From Luteimonas abyssi (GTDB lineage: Bacteria > Pseudomonadota > Gammaproteobacteria > Xanthomonadales > Xanthomonadaceae), in NCBI RefSeq assembly GCF_001482195.1, contig NZ_KQ759763.1, forward strand, positions 3,044,868-3,108,867: DNA of 64,000 nucleotides, given 5' to 3'. A program made the translations under genes and the position numbers. Below are positions 8,003 through 18,112 of this stretch, one piece after another; the first letter of the stretch is position 1, and the number at the start of each line of letters is the position of its first letter. Under the pieces are notes generated by a model. It made no database searches, had not been told where the DNA came from, and saw nothing but the letters and a program-made list of their open reading frames with translations.

Positions 8003-8728
8003 TCAGCCCGGCCCGGCGCCGGCGACCAGCTCGTAGCGACCGCCGAGGAACCACTGCCGTACGAAGGTGATGCAGGCACTCCCGCGCCAGGTCTGCCGCT
8101 CGATGGTCAGGCACGCCGCACCCGGCGCCACGTCCAGGTGTCCAGCCTGCTCGTCGTCGGCCACCACGGCACCGATGCGGTGCTGCGCGCGCGTCCAGGG
8201 CACAGAGTGCAGAAGCCAGCTGCCCGGCGCGGTGACCGAGAAGTCCATGGTGGCTGCGTCGGGCACCACATCCGGATTCAGCAGACGGATCTCGAGCGCG
8301 AACGGCCGTTCGTCGGCCAGGTGCACGCCGCGCAGTTCCAGCACGCGACCGCCGGTATCCGCCAGTTCCATCTCGTGGACCACCCGTCGCCGCGCCACGC
8401 GCCGGCGGCGCGACAGCAGGTGGAACCGGTAGGCGTGCCCGCGCTGCGCGACCTCGAGCGGGATGTCCGGGATCTGCAGCGCCACCGACTCGATCTGCGG
8501 ATCCGGCGCGCGCACGAAGCTGCCGGACTTGCGCCGGCGCACGACCAGCCCGGCCTCGGCCAGCGAGGTCAGCGCACGGTTGACGGTCATCCGCGAACAG
8601 CCGTACTCGATCATCAGCTCGTGCTCGGGCGGGACCCGATGGCCGGGTGGCCAGGCGCCGCTGCGGATGCGCCGCTCGATGTCGGCACGGATGCGCTGGT
8701 TGAGAGGAAGGGCCGGGGCGGTATCCAT
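8003..8728 (-). CDS. hutC: Histidine utilization repressor HutC (GntR family)
   Basis: A 241-residue GntR/HutC regulator. The winged helix-turn-helix lies at about residues 8-78, with the motif PEHELMIEYGCSRMTVNRAL, and a UTRA ligand domain fills residues 95-235, ending in the conserved FVRQWFLGGRYELVA. HutC represses hut genes and is released by urocanate. The gene is divergent from hutH-hutU with a 112-bp shared control region containing the expected operator. The ATG at 8728 is chosen since MDTAPALPLNQRIRADIERR is the normal start of the DNA-binding domain; the longer open frame upstream runs into hutH. Confidence 0.93.
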   Translation of the reverse strand: MDTAPALPLNQRIRADIERRIRSGAWPPGHRVPPEHELMIEYGCSRMTVNRALTSLAEAGLVVRRRKSGSFVRAPDPQIESVALQIPDIPLEVAQRGHAYRFHLLSRRRRVARRRVVHEMELADTGGRVLELRGVHLADERPFALEIRLLNPDVVPDAATMDFSVTAPGSWLLHSVPWTRAQHRIGAVVADDEQAGHLDVAPGAACLTIERQTWRGSACITFVRQWFLGGRYELVAGAGPG

Positions 8729-8802
8729 GCGCGTGCGATCTCCGGGCCGCGGCCGGTGGACACCGGCCGTCGGGGGCTCTGGACGATGACAGGTTACGGC
8801 AA

Positions 8803-8818
8803 TATTGTATAGACATAT
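8803..8818. promoter_or_regulatory. Putative HutC operator at the hutH promoter
   Basis: TTGTATAGACAT (8805-8816) within the AT-rich ATATTGTATAGACATAT is near-palindromic and matches the HutC-type site TTGTATATACAA in 10 of 12 positions. It lies 25-36 bp upstream of the hutH start, in the gap shared with hutC, so both genes could be controlled from it. It also overlaps an in-frame TTG at 8805, which argues against that codon as the hutH start. Confidence 0.6.
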
Positions 8819-8840
8819 CCCATCCGCCTCGGGGCACGAC

Positions 8841-10376
8841 TTGGACGCATCCACCACCCTCCGCCCCGGCCGAGTGCCGCTGGCCCAATGGCGCGCCATC
8901 CTGGCCGGCGTCACCGTCTCGCTCGACCCGGCCACGGCCGAGGCGGTACGCCGCAGCGCGGAGACGGTGGACGCCATCGTCGCGCGCGGCGCACCCGTCT
9001 ACGGCATCAACACCGGGTTCGGCAAACTCGCCAGCGTGCGGATCGAGGCGGTGGATCTGGCCAGGCTCCAGCGCAACATCGTGCTGTCGCACGCGGCCGG
9101 CGTCGGCGAGCCCCTGCCCCTGCCCATCGTGCGGTTGATGCTCGCGCTGAAGCTCGCCAGCCTGGCCCAGGGCGCCTCCGGCGTGCGACCGGGCACGCTG
9201 GCGCTGCTGGAGGCGATGCTCCAGCGCGATGTGTTGCCGGTCGTCCCGGAACAGGGTTCGGTGGGCGCATCGGGCGACCTGGCGCCGCTGTCGCACATGG
9301 CCGCGACGATGATCGGCGTGGGCGATGCGTTTCACGCCGGCACCCGCATGACCGCCGCCGAAGCGCTGCGCGCAGCAGGACTGGCACCGCTCGAACTCGC
9401 CGCCAAGGAAGGCCTGGCCCTGCTCAACGGCACCCAGTTCTCCACCGCGTGCGCACTGGCCGGGCTGTTCGCGATCGAGGACGTGTTCCGCGCCGCGCTG
9501 GTCACCGGGGCGCTGTCCACCGAGGCGGCGCGCGGCGCCGACACCCCCTTCGACCCACGCATCCACGCACTGCGCCGCCATCGCGGCCAGCAGGAAGTCG
9601 CCGCGGCACTGCGCACGCTGATGCAGGGGTCGTCGATCCGCGCCTCGCATCTGGAACACGACGAGCGGGTGCAGGATCCCTACTGCCTGCGCTGCCAGCC
9701 GCAGGTGATGGGCGCTGCGCTCGATCTGATGCGCCAGGCGGCCGACACCTTGCACGACGAAGCCAATGGCGTCTCCGACAACCCCCTGGTGTTCACCGAC
9801 ACCGGCGAGGCGCTGTCGGGCGGCAACTTCCACGCCGAGCCGGTCGCCTTCGCCGCCGACATGCTGGCGATGGCCGTGTGCGAGATCGGTTCGCTGTCCG
9901 AGCGCCGCACCGCGATGCTGGTCGATCCCGCCTTGTCCGGGCTGCCGGCATTCCTGGTGCCGACACCCGGCCTCAACTCCGGCTTCATGATTCCGCAGGT
10001 GACCGCCGCGGCGCTGGTGTCGGAGAACAAGCAGCGCGCGTATCCGGCCAGCGTGGATTCCATCCCGACCTCGGCCAACCAGGAGGACCATGTGTCGATG
10101 GCCGCGCACGGTGCGCGTCGCCTGCAGCGCATGGCCGACAACGCCGCCCACGTGATCGGCATCGAACTGCTGGCGGCGGCGCAGGGCTGCGACTTCCACA
10201 CGCCGTTGCAGTCCAGCCCGGGGCTCGAAGCCGCACGCGCGCGGCTGCGCCAGGACGTACCGACCATGGACGAGGACCGTTACATCCATCCGGACCTGCA
10301 GGCCGCGACCGCCTTGGTCACCGGCGGTGGACTGGTCGCCGCCGCCGGTCTCGCCCTGCCCGGCCTCGACGACTGA
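8841..10376 (+). CDS. hutH: Histidine ammonia-lyase HutH
   Basis: A 511-residue enzyme that removes ammonia from L-histidine to give trans-urocanate, the first step of histidine degradation in the cytoplasm. Ala143-Ser144-Gly145, in [14 protein letters not shown], form the MIO electrophile by autocatalytic cyclisation. Other family segments include [11 protein letters not shown], the LLNGTQ stretch, and VSDNPLVF. The start is a TTG at 8841 with GGGG upstream; an earlier in-frame TTG at 8805 lies inside the operator and is rejected. Length equals the usual 510. It is followed by hutU after 97 bp that contain a strong hairpin. Expression is expected to be induced by urocanate through HutC. Confidence 0.94.
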   Translation: MDASTTLRPGRVPLAQWRAILAGVTVSLDPATAEAVRRSAETVDAIVARGAPVYGINTGFGKLASVRIEAVDLARLQRNIVLSHAAGVGEPLPLPIVRLMLALKLASLAQGASGVRPGTLALLEAMLQRDVLPVVPEQGSVGASGDLAPLSHMAATMIGVGDAFHAGTRMTAAEALRAAGLAPLELAAKEGLALLNGTQFSTACALAGLFAIEDVFRAALVTGALSTEAARGADTPFDPRIHALRRHRGQQEVAAALRTLMQGSSIRASHLEHDERVQDPYCLRCQPQVMGAALDLMRQAADTLHDEANGVSDNPLVFTDTGEALSGGNFHAEPVAFAADMLAMAVCEIGSLSERRTAMLVDPALSGLPAFLVPTPGLNSGFMIPQVTAAALVSENKQRAYPASVDSIPTSANQEDHVSMAAHGARRLQRMADNAAHVIGIELLAAAQGCDFHTPLQSSPGLEAARARLRQDVPTMDEDRYIHPDLQAATALVTGGGLVAAAGLALPGLDD

Positions 10377-10397
10377 CACGCGACCGGGCATGCGCCC

Positions 10398-10421
10398 GCC
10401 GGCACGCCGGGGCGTGCCGGC
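10398..10421 (+). other. Stable hairpin between hutH and hutU
   Basis: A 9-bp stem GCCGGCACG/CGTGCCGGC with a CCGGGG loop lies in the 97-bp gap. There is no T tract, so full termination is unlikely; it may act as an mRNA processing or stability element that sets the hutH:hutU ratio. Confidence 0.45.
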
Positions 10422-10473
10422 CGCGTCCGGTGATGCAGCCGCACGCTCTTTCCGAACTCCCAAGGACATTCCG

Positions 10474-12135
<1,662 letters not shown>

Positions 12136-12208
12136 GCGGACGCGCGCGGCGACAATGCGGCGGTGCCGGCGGCACGGTGCCGCACGCCGCAGTCCCGACG
12201 AGGCCCCC

Positions 12209-12703
12209 ATGAAGAACGTCACCCTTCGAGATGCCGACGCGCAGGATTTCGCCGCGATCGTCGCGCTCAATGCGTCCGAAGTGCGGCACACCAGCACGAT
12301 GGACGAGGCGCGGCTGCATCAGCTCGATGCGCTCGCCTGCCATCACAAGGTCGCTGTCGTCGACGGCGAGGTGGCCGCTTTCCTGCTGGCGATGCGGCAC
12401 GGCTGCGGCTACGTCAACCCGAACTTCGACTGGTTCGCCAGCCGCCTGGCGCAGTTCCTGTATGTCGACAGGATCGTCGTCGGCGCCGCCCACCAAGGGT
12501 TGCGTCTGGGCACGCGGCTGTACGAGGACCTGTTCGACCGGGCCCGGTCGCAGGGCATACCGGTGGTGGCCTGCGAGTACAACGTGGTGCCGCCGAACGA
12601 GCCGTCGCGGCGGTTCCACGACCGTTTCGGCTTTCGTGAAATCGGCAGCCAGTGGCTGGACGACGGCGCGAAGTGCGTCTCGCTGCAGGTGGCGACGACC
12701 TGA
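12209..12703 (+). CDS. GNAT family N-acetyltransferase
   Basis: A 164-residue single-domain GNAT protein. The acetyl-CoA site is VDRIVVGAAHQGLRLGTRLYEDL (motif A, with QGLRLGTRL as the pyrophosphate loop), and RRFHDRFGFREIG is motif B. Substrate is not identifiable from sequence; relatives acetylate small amines or protein N-termini. The start ATG at 12209 has GAGG upstream. It sits 73 bp after hutU in the same direction but is probably not part of the hut pathway. Confidence 0.82.
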   Translation: MKNVTLRDADAQDFAAIVALNASEVRHTSTMDEARLHQLDALACHHKVAVVDGEVAAFLLAMRHGCGYVNPNFDWFASRLAQFLYVDRIVVGAAHQGLRLGTRLYEDLFDRARSQGIPVVACEYNVVPPNEPSRRFHDRFGFREIGSQWLDDGAKCVSLQVATT

Positions 12704-12847
12704 CGGTGCGGCCAGACGGGGCGACCGACGGGAGGCATCGTCTCCAGCAATCGCGAAGGGCACCTGTCCGCTCCAGAATGGCGCATCACTGCACCGCTGA
12801 CCGACCGTGAACGCATCGGCCCGGCACGCACGATGGAGCATCGAGAC

Positions 12848-13435
12848 ATGACGGACGGGCACCACATCCGGATCAAACGCTGCACCGCTGGCGACGAAGA
12901 CGCCTTGTCCCTCGTGGGTCAGGCGACGTTCCTGGAAACGTTCGCCGGCATCCTCGGCGGCCGCGACCTCGTGACCCATTGCATGCAGGCACACGCGGCG
13001 CCTCTCTACCGTCGCTGGCTCGACGATCCCGACTACGGCGTGTGGCTCGTGGGGCAGCAACCCGATGACGCACCCGTCGGCTTCATGGTGGCAGGACCGG
13101 CGCAGTTACCGGTGCCCCTGCTCGAAGGCGACCTCGAACTCAAACGCATCTATCTGCTCGGAAAATGCCAGGGCGGCGGACTCGGCCAGCGCCTGCTCGC
13201 CATCGCACGGCAGCATGCCATCGACGCGGGCGCGCGGCGCCTGCTGCTCGGCGTCTATGCACACAACCAGACGGCCATCGGCTTCTACGCGCGCCACGGC
13301 TTCGTCCCGCTGGGGACCCGGACATTCGATGTCGGCGGCACGGGCTACGACGACATCGTCATGGGGCTGGCACTCGCGGATGAAGGCACGACCGGTCAGT
13401 CCACCCCACGTCATGCCGGGGCGATCGACGCATGA
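12848..13435 (+). CDS. GNAT family N-acetyltransferase
   Basis: A 195-residue GNAT protein. Motif A is LKRIYLLGKCQGGGLGQRLLAIA (split here at the CoA loop QGGGLGQRL) and motif B is YAHNQTAIGFYARHGFVPLG with the usual Asn and Tyr. The Arg-rich start IRIKRCTAGDEDAL is typical. ATG 12848 is preferred to 12833 because GGAG lies 9 bases before it. Its stop overlaps the ATP-grasp gene by ATGA, so the two are probably translated together. The substrate is unknown; coupling to a ligase suggests modification of a peptide or amino-acid product, which is inference. Confidence 0.82.
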   Translation: MTDGHHIRIKRCTAGDEDALSLVGQATFLETFAGILGGRDLVTHCMQAHAAPLYRRWLDDPDYGVWLVGQQPDDAPVGFMVAGPAQLPVPLLEGDLELKRIYLLGKCQGGGLGQRLLAIARQHAIDAGARRLLLGVYAHNQTAIGFYARHGFVPLGTRTFDVGGTGYDDIVMGLALADEGTTGQSTPRHAGAIDA

Positions 13436-14352
13436 CCCGCGTCGCCATCCTGACCCCGGATCCGAACGCCGAAGGCGACCACGCGACCTGGCGCGCGGCG
13501 CTGGCGCGCCTGCAGGCCATCCTGTCGGCCGAGGGCATCGATGCCGTGCCGACGCCGTGGACGGCACACGAGCGCGATGCCGACGGCCTGCGCGCGTTCG
13601 CCTGCGTGTTGCCGCTGCTGTCGTGGGCCTACCACCTGGACCATGCCCGCTGGCTGCGCGCCTGCCGCACGTGGCGACGCGCCGGACTGTCCGTCTACAA
13701 CCCGGCCGACACCCTCGCGTGGAACTCCGACAAGCGCTATCTCGGCGAACTCGCGGCGCGCGGCGTGGCGATACCGCACAGCACGTGGACCCGGCAGGTC
13801 ACACGCGCGCAATTGGAGCGCGTGCTCGCCGACACCGGCGCGGACGAACTGATCGTCAAACCCTCGGTCTCCGGTGGCGCATGGAACACACGCCGGCTCG
13901 CGCGCGCCGATCTGGCCCGGATGAGCCCGGAACCGGTGCAGGAGGACGACGGCGAGGTCCTCATCCAGCCCTACCTGCCGACGATCACCAGTCACGGCGA
14001 AACCTCGTTGCTGTTCTTCGATGGCGTCCTCAGCCACGCGGTCAACAAGCGGCCGGCTCCGGGCGATTTCCGCGTCCAGGACGACCATGGCGGGCGATAC
14101 ACGCTCCTGGATGCGCCCCCCGCGGGCGCCATGGCCCTGGCACAGGCGACCCTGGCGGCCATCGATGCCCCACTGCTGTACGCCCGTATCGATGTCGTTC
14201 CGGACCGCCACGGGCGCTGGCTGCTGATGGAGGCGGAGCTGATCGAGCCCGACCTCTATCTCGGCATCGACCCGCGCCGCGGCGCCGGGTTCGCGGCCGC
14301 TGTCCGCCGACGACTCGCCGGTGCGGCTGGACGCGCGTCGCCGGCGAGGTAG
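13432..14352 (+). CDS. ATP-grasp domain protein (RimK/glutathione-synthetase-like)
   Basis: A 306-residue protein with an ATP-grasp layout: an N-terminal Rossmann-like part ([19 protein letters not shown]), a central nucleotide part with [14 protein letters not shown] and [11 protein letters not shown], and a C-terminal metal-binding part with [25 protein letters not shown], where Asp, Glu and Asn/Glu ligands for Mg-ATP are expected. Such enzymes join a carboxylate to an amine or thiol through an acylphosphate. The precise substrate is unknown. The ATG overlaps the stop of the GNAT gene by 4 bp, a sign of joint function. Confidence 0.78.
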   Translation: MTRVAILTPDPNAEGDHATWRAALARLQAILSAEGIDAVPTPWTAHERDADGLRAFACVLPLLSWAYHLDHARWLRACRTWRRAGLSVYNPADTLAWNSDKRYLGELAARGVAIPHSTWTRQVTRAQLERVLADTGADELIVKPSVSGGAWNTRRLARADLARMSPEPVQEDDGEVLIQPYLPTITSHGETSLLFFDGVLSHAVNKRPAPGDFRVQDDHGGRYTLLDAPPAGAMALAQATLAAIDAPLLYARIDVVPDRHGRWLLMEAELIEPDLYLGIDPRRGAGFAAAVRRRLAGAAGRASPAR

Positions 14353-14578
14353 CTCATCGTCGAGCCCCCGGACGCCCGGCGCGGCCCCGACGCAGACGGT
14401 CTGGACCCGACTTCGGCGCCGATGGGCAGCGAAGGCCCCAATGCGATTGCCCCCCATGCGCGCGACGCCGGGCAGCCTGCGCGGGAACAGGCGCCCCGCG
14501 CGCACTGCCGCAACCCTTGCGGGGACAGGCAGCTGCCGCCATGTAACGGGAAGCCTGCCCTCAACCGTGGAGCCCGCC

Positions 14579-15055
14579 ATGTCCCCCGCCATGCCTCGAT
14601 TCGATCTCAGCCCGCCGAGCCCCGAGCAACGCGACGCCCTGGTGGCGGACCTGACCCCCGACGAACGCCGCGTGCTGCTGCAGCACGGCACCGAGGCCCC
14701 CTTCTGCGGGGTGTTCCTCGACAACAAGCGCGAGGGCACGTACTGCTGCCGGCTGTGCGGGCTGCCGCTGTTCCGTTCGAGCACCAAGTTCGATTCCGGC
14801 ACCGGCTGGCCGAGCTTCTTCGCCCCGTACGAAGCCGCCCACATCGAACTGATCCGCGACACCAGCCACGGCATGATCCGGGTCGAGGAAGTGTGCGCGC
14901 GCTGCGGCAGCCACCTGGGCCACGTGTTCCCCGACGGCCCGCCGCCGACCCACGAGCGGCATTGCCTCAACTCGGTCGCGCTGTCGTTCGTCGACGAAGG
15001 CGAACCGCTGCCCGACCCGCTTCAGCGCGGCGGTGCGGAGGCCGGGCCGGCCTGA
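14579..15055 (+). CDS. msrB: Peptide-methionine (R)-S-oxide reductase MsrB
   Basis: A 158-residue enzyme reducing Met-R-sulfoxide in oxidised proteins. Catalytic Cys129 lies in [10 protein letters not shown]. The zinc site is built by Cys57-Cys60 (CRLC) and Cys106-Cys109 (CARC). SGTGWPSF and GSHLGHVF are family signatures. The C-terminus is Pro/Gly-rich. ATG 14579 has GGAG six bases upstream; another in-frame ATG at 14591 is possible. No thioredoxin or msrA neighbour is present. The gene end overlaps an inverted repeat that could form a short hairpin over the stop codon. Confidence 0.94.
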   Translation: MSPAMPRFDLSPPSPEQRDALVADLTPDERRVLLQHGTEAPFCGVFLDNKREGTYCCRLCGLPLFRSSTKFDSGTGWPSFFAPYEAAHIELIRDTSHGMIRVEEVCARCGSHLGHVFPDGPPPTHERHCLNSVALSFVDEGEPLPDPLQRGGAEAGPA

Positions 15056-15355
15056 CGGCCCGGCCGACGCAGCCCGACCCTGCAAACATGAGGCTCTTCG
15101 CCCACGTGAGGGGATAGTCGGAACGAAAGAGGGTGAGTGTGGGCTTCGGCGGGCGCGTCGCCGCATCCGGTCCGGCCTTCCGCCCGTCTCCGCACACTCC
15201 GCGCATTGCAGGCAGGGGCGCGACTTCCGGCGCTCCCCCGCACGCCGACGGCCGACGGTGCGGGACCGGTCACACCTGGGCGGTGCCGGCCACGACGCGC
15301 GCCCGGGGCGGACCTATACTCGCCGTCCACCACCCCACGAAGGCCGCTCCCCCAC
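15056..15355. other. Intergenic region upstream of the MHS transporter
   Basis: About 300 bp without a supported gene. The start holds the second arm of a small hairpin at the msrB stop (15041-15064). A TATACT hexamer at 15315-15320 could be the -10 element for the downstream transporter, leaving a leader of about 30 nt, but no good -35 is visible. Open frames crossing the stretch lack family features. Confidence 0.4.
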
Positions 15356-16732
15356 ATGAGTGCTTCGACCCCCACCGCTCCCGCCGCGCCCAGCGCGGCG
15401 CGGCCGGCCAGCCTGCGCCGGTCGGTCTCCAACACCCTGAAAGGCTCGGCCGGCAACCTGGTCGAGTGGTACGACGTCTACGTCTACTCGGTGTTCGCCG
15501 TCTACTTCGAATCCCAGTTCTTCTCGCCCGACGACAAGAACGCCACGATGTACGTGTGGGCGATCTTCGCGATGACCTTCCTGATGCGGCCGATCGGCGC
15601 GTGGTACTTCGGCCGCTTCGCCGACCGCTACGGGCGCCGGCTGGCGCTGACGATCTCGGTGTCGCTGATGGCGGCGTGCTCGTTCGTCATCGCGATCACC
15701 CCGACCGTGTCCACGATCGGCATCGCCGCGCCGATCATCCTGCTGCTGGCGCGACTGCTGCAGGGCTTCGCCACCGGTGGCGAATACGGCACCAGCGCGA
15801 CCTACATGTCGGAGGCCGCGATTCCCGGCCGGCGCGGGTTCCTGTCGTCGTTCCACTACGTGACCCTGGTCGGCGGCCACGTGCTGGCGCAGGCCACGCT
15901 GCTGGTGATGCTGCTGACCATCGACGCCACGCAGATCTCGGACTGGGGCTGGCGCGTCGCCTTCGGCATCGGCGGCATCGGCGCGATCGTGGTGTTCTGG
16001 CTGCGCCGCACGATGGACGAATCGCTGGAATCCGACGCCATCGCCGAGGCCAAGAAGGGCGGCGCGCGCTCGACCGGCTCGCTGTACGAGCTGTTCGTGC
16101 ACCAGTGGAAGCCGCTGCTGCTGTGCTTCCTGGTGACCGCCGGCGGCACCGTCGCGTTCTACACGTACTCGGTCAACGGGCCGAAGATGATCCAGACCGC
16201 GTTCGCCGCCAACGACGTGATGGCGGGCACCATCATCAATCTGGCCGCGCTGACCCTGCTGATGCTGATGCAGCCGGTCGGCGGCTGGCTGTCGGACATC
16301 GTCGGGCGCAAGACCCTGCTGGTGTTCTTCGGCATCGGCGGCGTGCTGTACACCTGGTTCCTGGTGCTGTGGCTGCCGCAGCAGACCCACTGGCTGCCGG
16401 CGTTCGCGATCCTCACCATCGGCTTCGTGATCCTCACCGGCTACACCTCGATCAACGCGGTGGTGAAGGCGGAGCTGTTCCCCACCCACATCCGCGCGCT
16501 CGGCGTGGGCCTGGGCTACGCGCTCGCCAACTCCGCCTTCGGCGGCACCGCGCCGCTGTTCTACCAGGCCGCGCTGGGCGCGGACCAGGTGGTGACGTTC
16601 GTGGTCTACGCGACGGTGATGATCGGTATCTCCCTGGTGGTCTATGCGTTCTTCCTGACCAACAAGGGCGCGAACTGGCTCGACGACGAGGCCGCGATGC
16701 GCGAGCGCAAGAACGCCAGGCGCAGCGGTTGA
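15356..16732 (+). CDS. MHS-family MFS transporter (KgtP/dicarboxylate type)
   Basis: A 458-residue inner-membrane permease with about 12 helices. The start GNLVEWYDVYVYSVFAVYF is the hallmark of metabolite:H+ symporters, and the loop motif FGRFADRYGRRLAL after helix 2 is the MFS motif A. GFATGGEYGTSATYMSE and the NAVVKAELFPTHIRALGVG segment match alpha-ketoglutarate permease relatives. The likely substrate is a mono- or dicarboxylate such as 2-oxoglutarate, taken up with protons. The exact substrate cannot be fixed. It is monocistronic and followed by a very stable hairpin. Confidence 0.88.
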   Translation: MSASTPTAPAAPSAARPASLRRSVSNTLKGSAGNLVEWYDVYVYSVFAVYFESQFFSPDDKNATMYVWAIFAMTFLMRPIGAWYFGRFADRYGRRLALTISVSLMAACSFVIAITPTVSTIGIAAPIILLLARLLQGFATGGEYGTSATYMSEAAIPGRRGFLSSFHYVTLVGGHVLAQATLLVMLLTIDATQISDWGWRVAFGIGGIGAIVVFWLRRTMDESLESDAIAEAKKGGARSTGSLYELFVHQWKPLLLCFLVTAGGTVAFYTYSVNGPKMIQTAFAANDVMAGTIINLAALTLLMLMQPVGGWLSDIVGRKTLLVFFGIGGVLYTWFLVLWLPQQTHWLPAFAILTIGFVILTGYTSINAVVKAELFPTHIRALGVGLGYALANSAFGGTAPLFYQAALGADQVVTFVVYATVMIGISLVVYAFFLTNKGANWLDDEAAMRERKNARRSG

Positions 16733-16737
16733 TCGCC

Positions 16738-16769
16738 GCCGTCGCGGGCGCACCGGCGCCCGCGACGGC
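16738..16769. terminator. Strong GC hairpin after the MHS transporter
   Basis: A perfect 14-bp stem, GCCGTCGCGGGCGC / GCGCCCGCGACGGC, with an ACCG tetraloop, begins 5 bases after the stop codon. No T run follows, so this is a hairpin-only (or rho-assisted) terminator or an mRNA 3' stabiliser. Confidence 0.55.
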
Positions 16770-16867
16770 ACTGCGCGACCGCGGCCCGGACGGCAGGCGT
16801 CCGGCCGCGCGCGTATTCTGCATCGCAAGGGCCTCGGCCCCACGACTGCGCGACCGGACGACGACCC

Positions 16868-17107
16868 TTGGCGAAACCACCTCGACACGTGAACCGGATG
16901 GGGCTGCTGATCGGCCTGCTGCTGGCGATGGCCGGCGCCGGCATGCTCTTCAAGCCCAGCGCGATGACCGTGCACCACAGCGGCGGGCCGAAGAGCCGCA
17001 GCACACAGGAGCAGGTATCGATCCCCCGCGCGCGCGCCTATGCCGGGGGCCTGCTGGCACTCGGCATCGCGGTCGTCGCGATCTCGGTGGTGCGCCTGGA
17101 CCGCTGA
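16868..17107 (+). CDS. Small two-helix membrane protein, unknown function
   Basis: A 79-residue frame with a hydrophobic segment at about 11-28 (MGLLIGLLLAMAGAGMLF) and a second at about 56-74 (YAGGLLALGIAVVAISVV), joined by a short polar loop with HHSGG. The starting codon is unsure: TTG 16868, GTG 16889 or ATG 16898 are all in frame and none has a good ribosome site. It has typical high-GC third positions, which supports real coding. No family recognised. Confidence 0.5.
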   Translation: MAKPPRHVNRMGLLIGLLLAMAGAGMLFKPSAMTVHHSGGPKSRSTQEQVSIPRARAYAGGLLALGIAVVAISVVRLDR

Positions 17108-17144
17108 CCGCTGCACGTAGGCACTCTCACCAGGGAGGATCAAG

Positions 17145-17429
17145 ATGGCCAGGCACGACGAGAACGATCGCAAGCGCTGGGCCGACATGCAGCGCATGGG
17201 CCGCACCCGGTTCATCCTGGTGCGCGGCGTCCTGGCCTGGGGCCTGACGACGGCGGTGCTCTACACGCTGCTGATGACACTGTTCAACGATGCGGCGCCG
17301 CTGCCGACCCTGCTCCTCTCACTGGTGCTGTTCCCGCTGGGCGGCATCGGCTGGGGCGCGCTGATGTGGCGGGTCTTCCACCGCCGCTACGGCGCATCTT
17401 CGGTCGGCGCGGCCCGCGTCGGCCGCTGA
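17145..17429 (+). CDS. Small two-helix membrane protein, unknown function
   Basis: A 94-residue protein with a charged N-terminus (MARHDENDRKRWADMQRMGR), then membrane helices at about 23-45 and 54-75, and a basic C-terminal tail. A very good ribosome site (GGGAGGA, 7-8 bases before the ATG) supports the start. It follows the previous small gene by 37 bp and may share its transcript. No domain recognised. Its position 94 bp upstream of copL may be chance. Confidence 0.68.
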   Translation: MARHDENDRKRWADMQRMGRTRFILVRGVLAWGLTTAVLYTLLMTLFNDAAPLPTLLLSLVLFPLGGIGWGALMWRVFHRRYGASSVGAARVGR

Positions 17430-17523
17430 AGCCGACGGCCACGCGCCTCCCCCCACCGGGACGTGGGCGCCAGCCGCTGAACCGGCTCAGCCCCCGGGTC
17501 CGACGTGCCGGCGCCTTTGGCGT

Positions 17524-17988
17524 ATGCTTCGGCTTCCGCTCCGACCCGGCTTTCACTTCGTGCGACCGCTGCTGCCCCGTCTGTTGCTGTGCGCCATCCT
17601 GCTGCTCAACGGCATCGGGTCGGCCGTGGCATCGACGCATGTGGCACTGGCGGCCTGGGCCGGCGGCGTGCCGGTGACGGCCACGCATCGCACCGGTCCG
17701 GCCTCCGACACGCCCGCCGCCGACTGCCCGCACACGGCCGGCCAGACCGCGGCGGCCGACGCGCCCGCCGCCGCCCACGCGGCCCATGCCGCGGAGGGTG
17801 CGGCCGGCACCGGCGACGCCGAGTGTCTGAAGCTCTGCCTCGAGATCTGCCTGCAGCAATGCCAGGCCATGCTGGCGACCGGTCTAGCCGGCCCGCCCCC
17901 CGTGCCGCGGACCGTACTGCCGGTCGACCGGGCCGCCGCGCCCGCCGCCGACGCCGCCTATCCGCCGTTGCGGCCTCCTATCGCCTGA
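17524..17988 (+). CDS. copL: CopL-type metal-binding regulatory protein
   Basis: A 154-residue protein. A hydrophobic segment LLPRLLLCAILLLNG precedes the AST motif near residue 36, then a His/Ala-rich region (residues 54-90), a helix with regularly spaced Cys101, Cys105, Cys109 and Cys113 (CX3CX3CX3C), and a tail ending PPLRPPIA. In Xanthomonas, CopL directly precedes copA-copB and is needed for copper-induced expression. The gene order here is the same. The start is uncertain: ATG 17524 is given; GTG 17560 just before the hydrophobic segment is possible. The 124-bp gap to copA holds a strong hairpin, suggesting a translational or attenuation mechanism. Confidence 0.82.
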   Translation: MLRLPLRPGFHFVRPLLPRLLLCAILLLNGIGSAVASTHVALAAWAGGVPVTATHRTGPASDTPAADCPHTAGQTAAADAPAAAHAAHAAEGAAGTGDAECLKLCLEICLQQCQAMLATGLAGPPPVPRTVLPVDRAAAPAADAAYPPLRPPIA

Positions 17989-17995
17989 CGCCCCC

Positions 17996-18011
17996 GGCCG
18001 CGCACGCGGCC
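17996..18011 (+). other. Hairpin between copL and copA
   Basis: A 6-bp all-GC stem GGCCGC/GCGGCC with a GCAC loop begins 8 bases after the copL stop. No T tract follows. As at the paralogous leader gene at 7458-7853, its place between a copper-binding leader protein and the structural gene would suit copper-dependent control of readthrough. Confidence 0.4.
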
Positions 18012-18112
18012 GCTTCACGCCTGCGCGCGGCGCACGCCGACCGCAGTCCGAATCTCGACGACGCGATACGACCGTCGTGGCCACGCGCCCGTGACGGCGT
18101 CAGGAGTTCACC

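Noticed and set aside
8805-8840. TTG at 8805 as hutH start
   Set aside because: It is within the HutC operator; the added 12 residues are not part of the family.
12136-12208. Terminator after hutU
   Set aside because: A short GTGCCGGCGGCAC palindrome is present, but it has no T run and is too close to the next ribosome site to judge.
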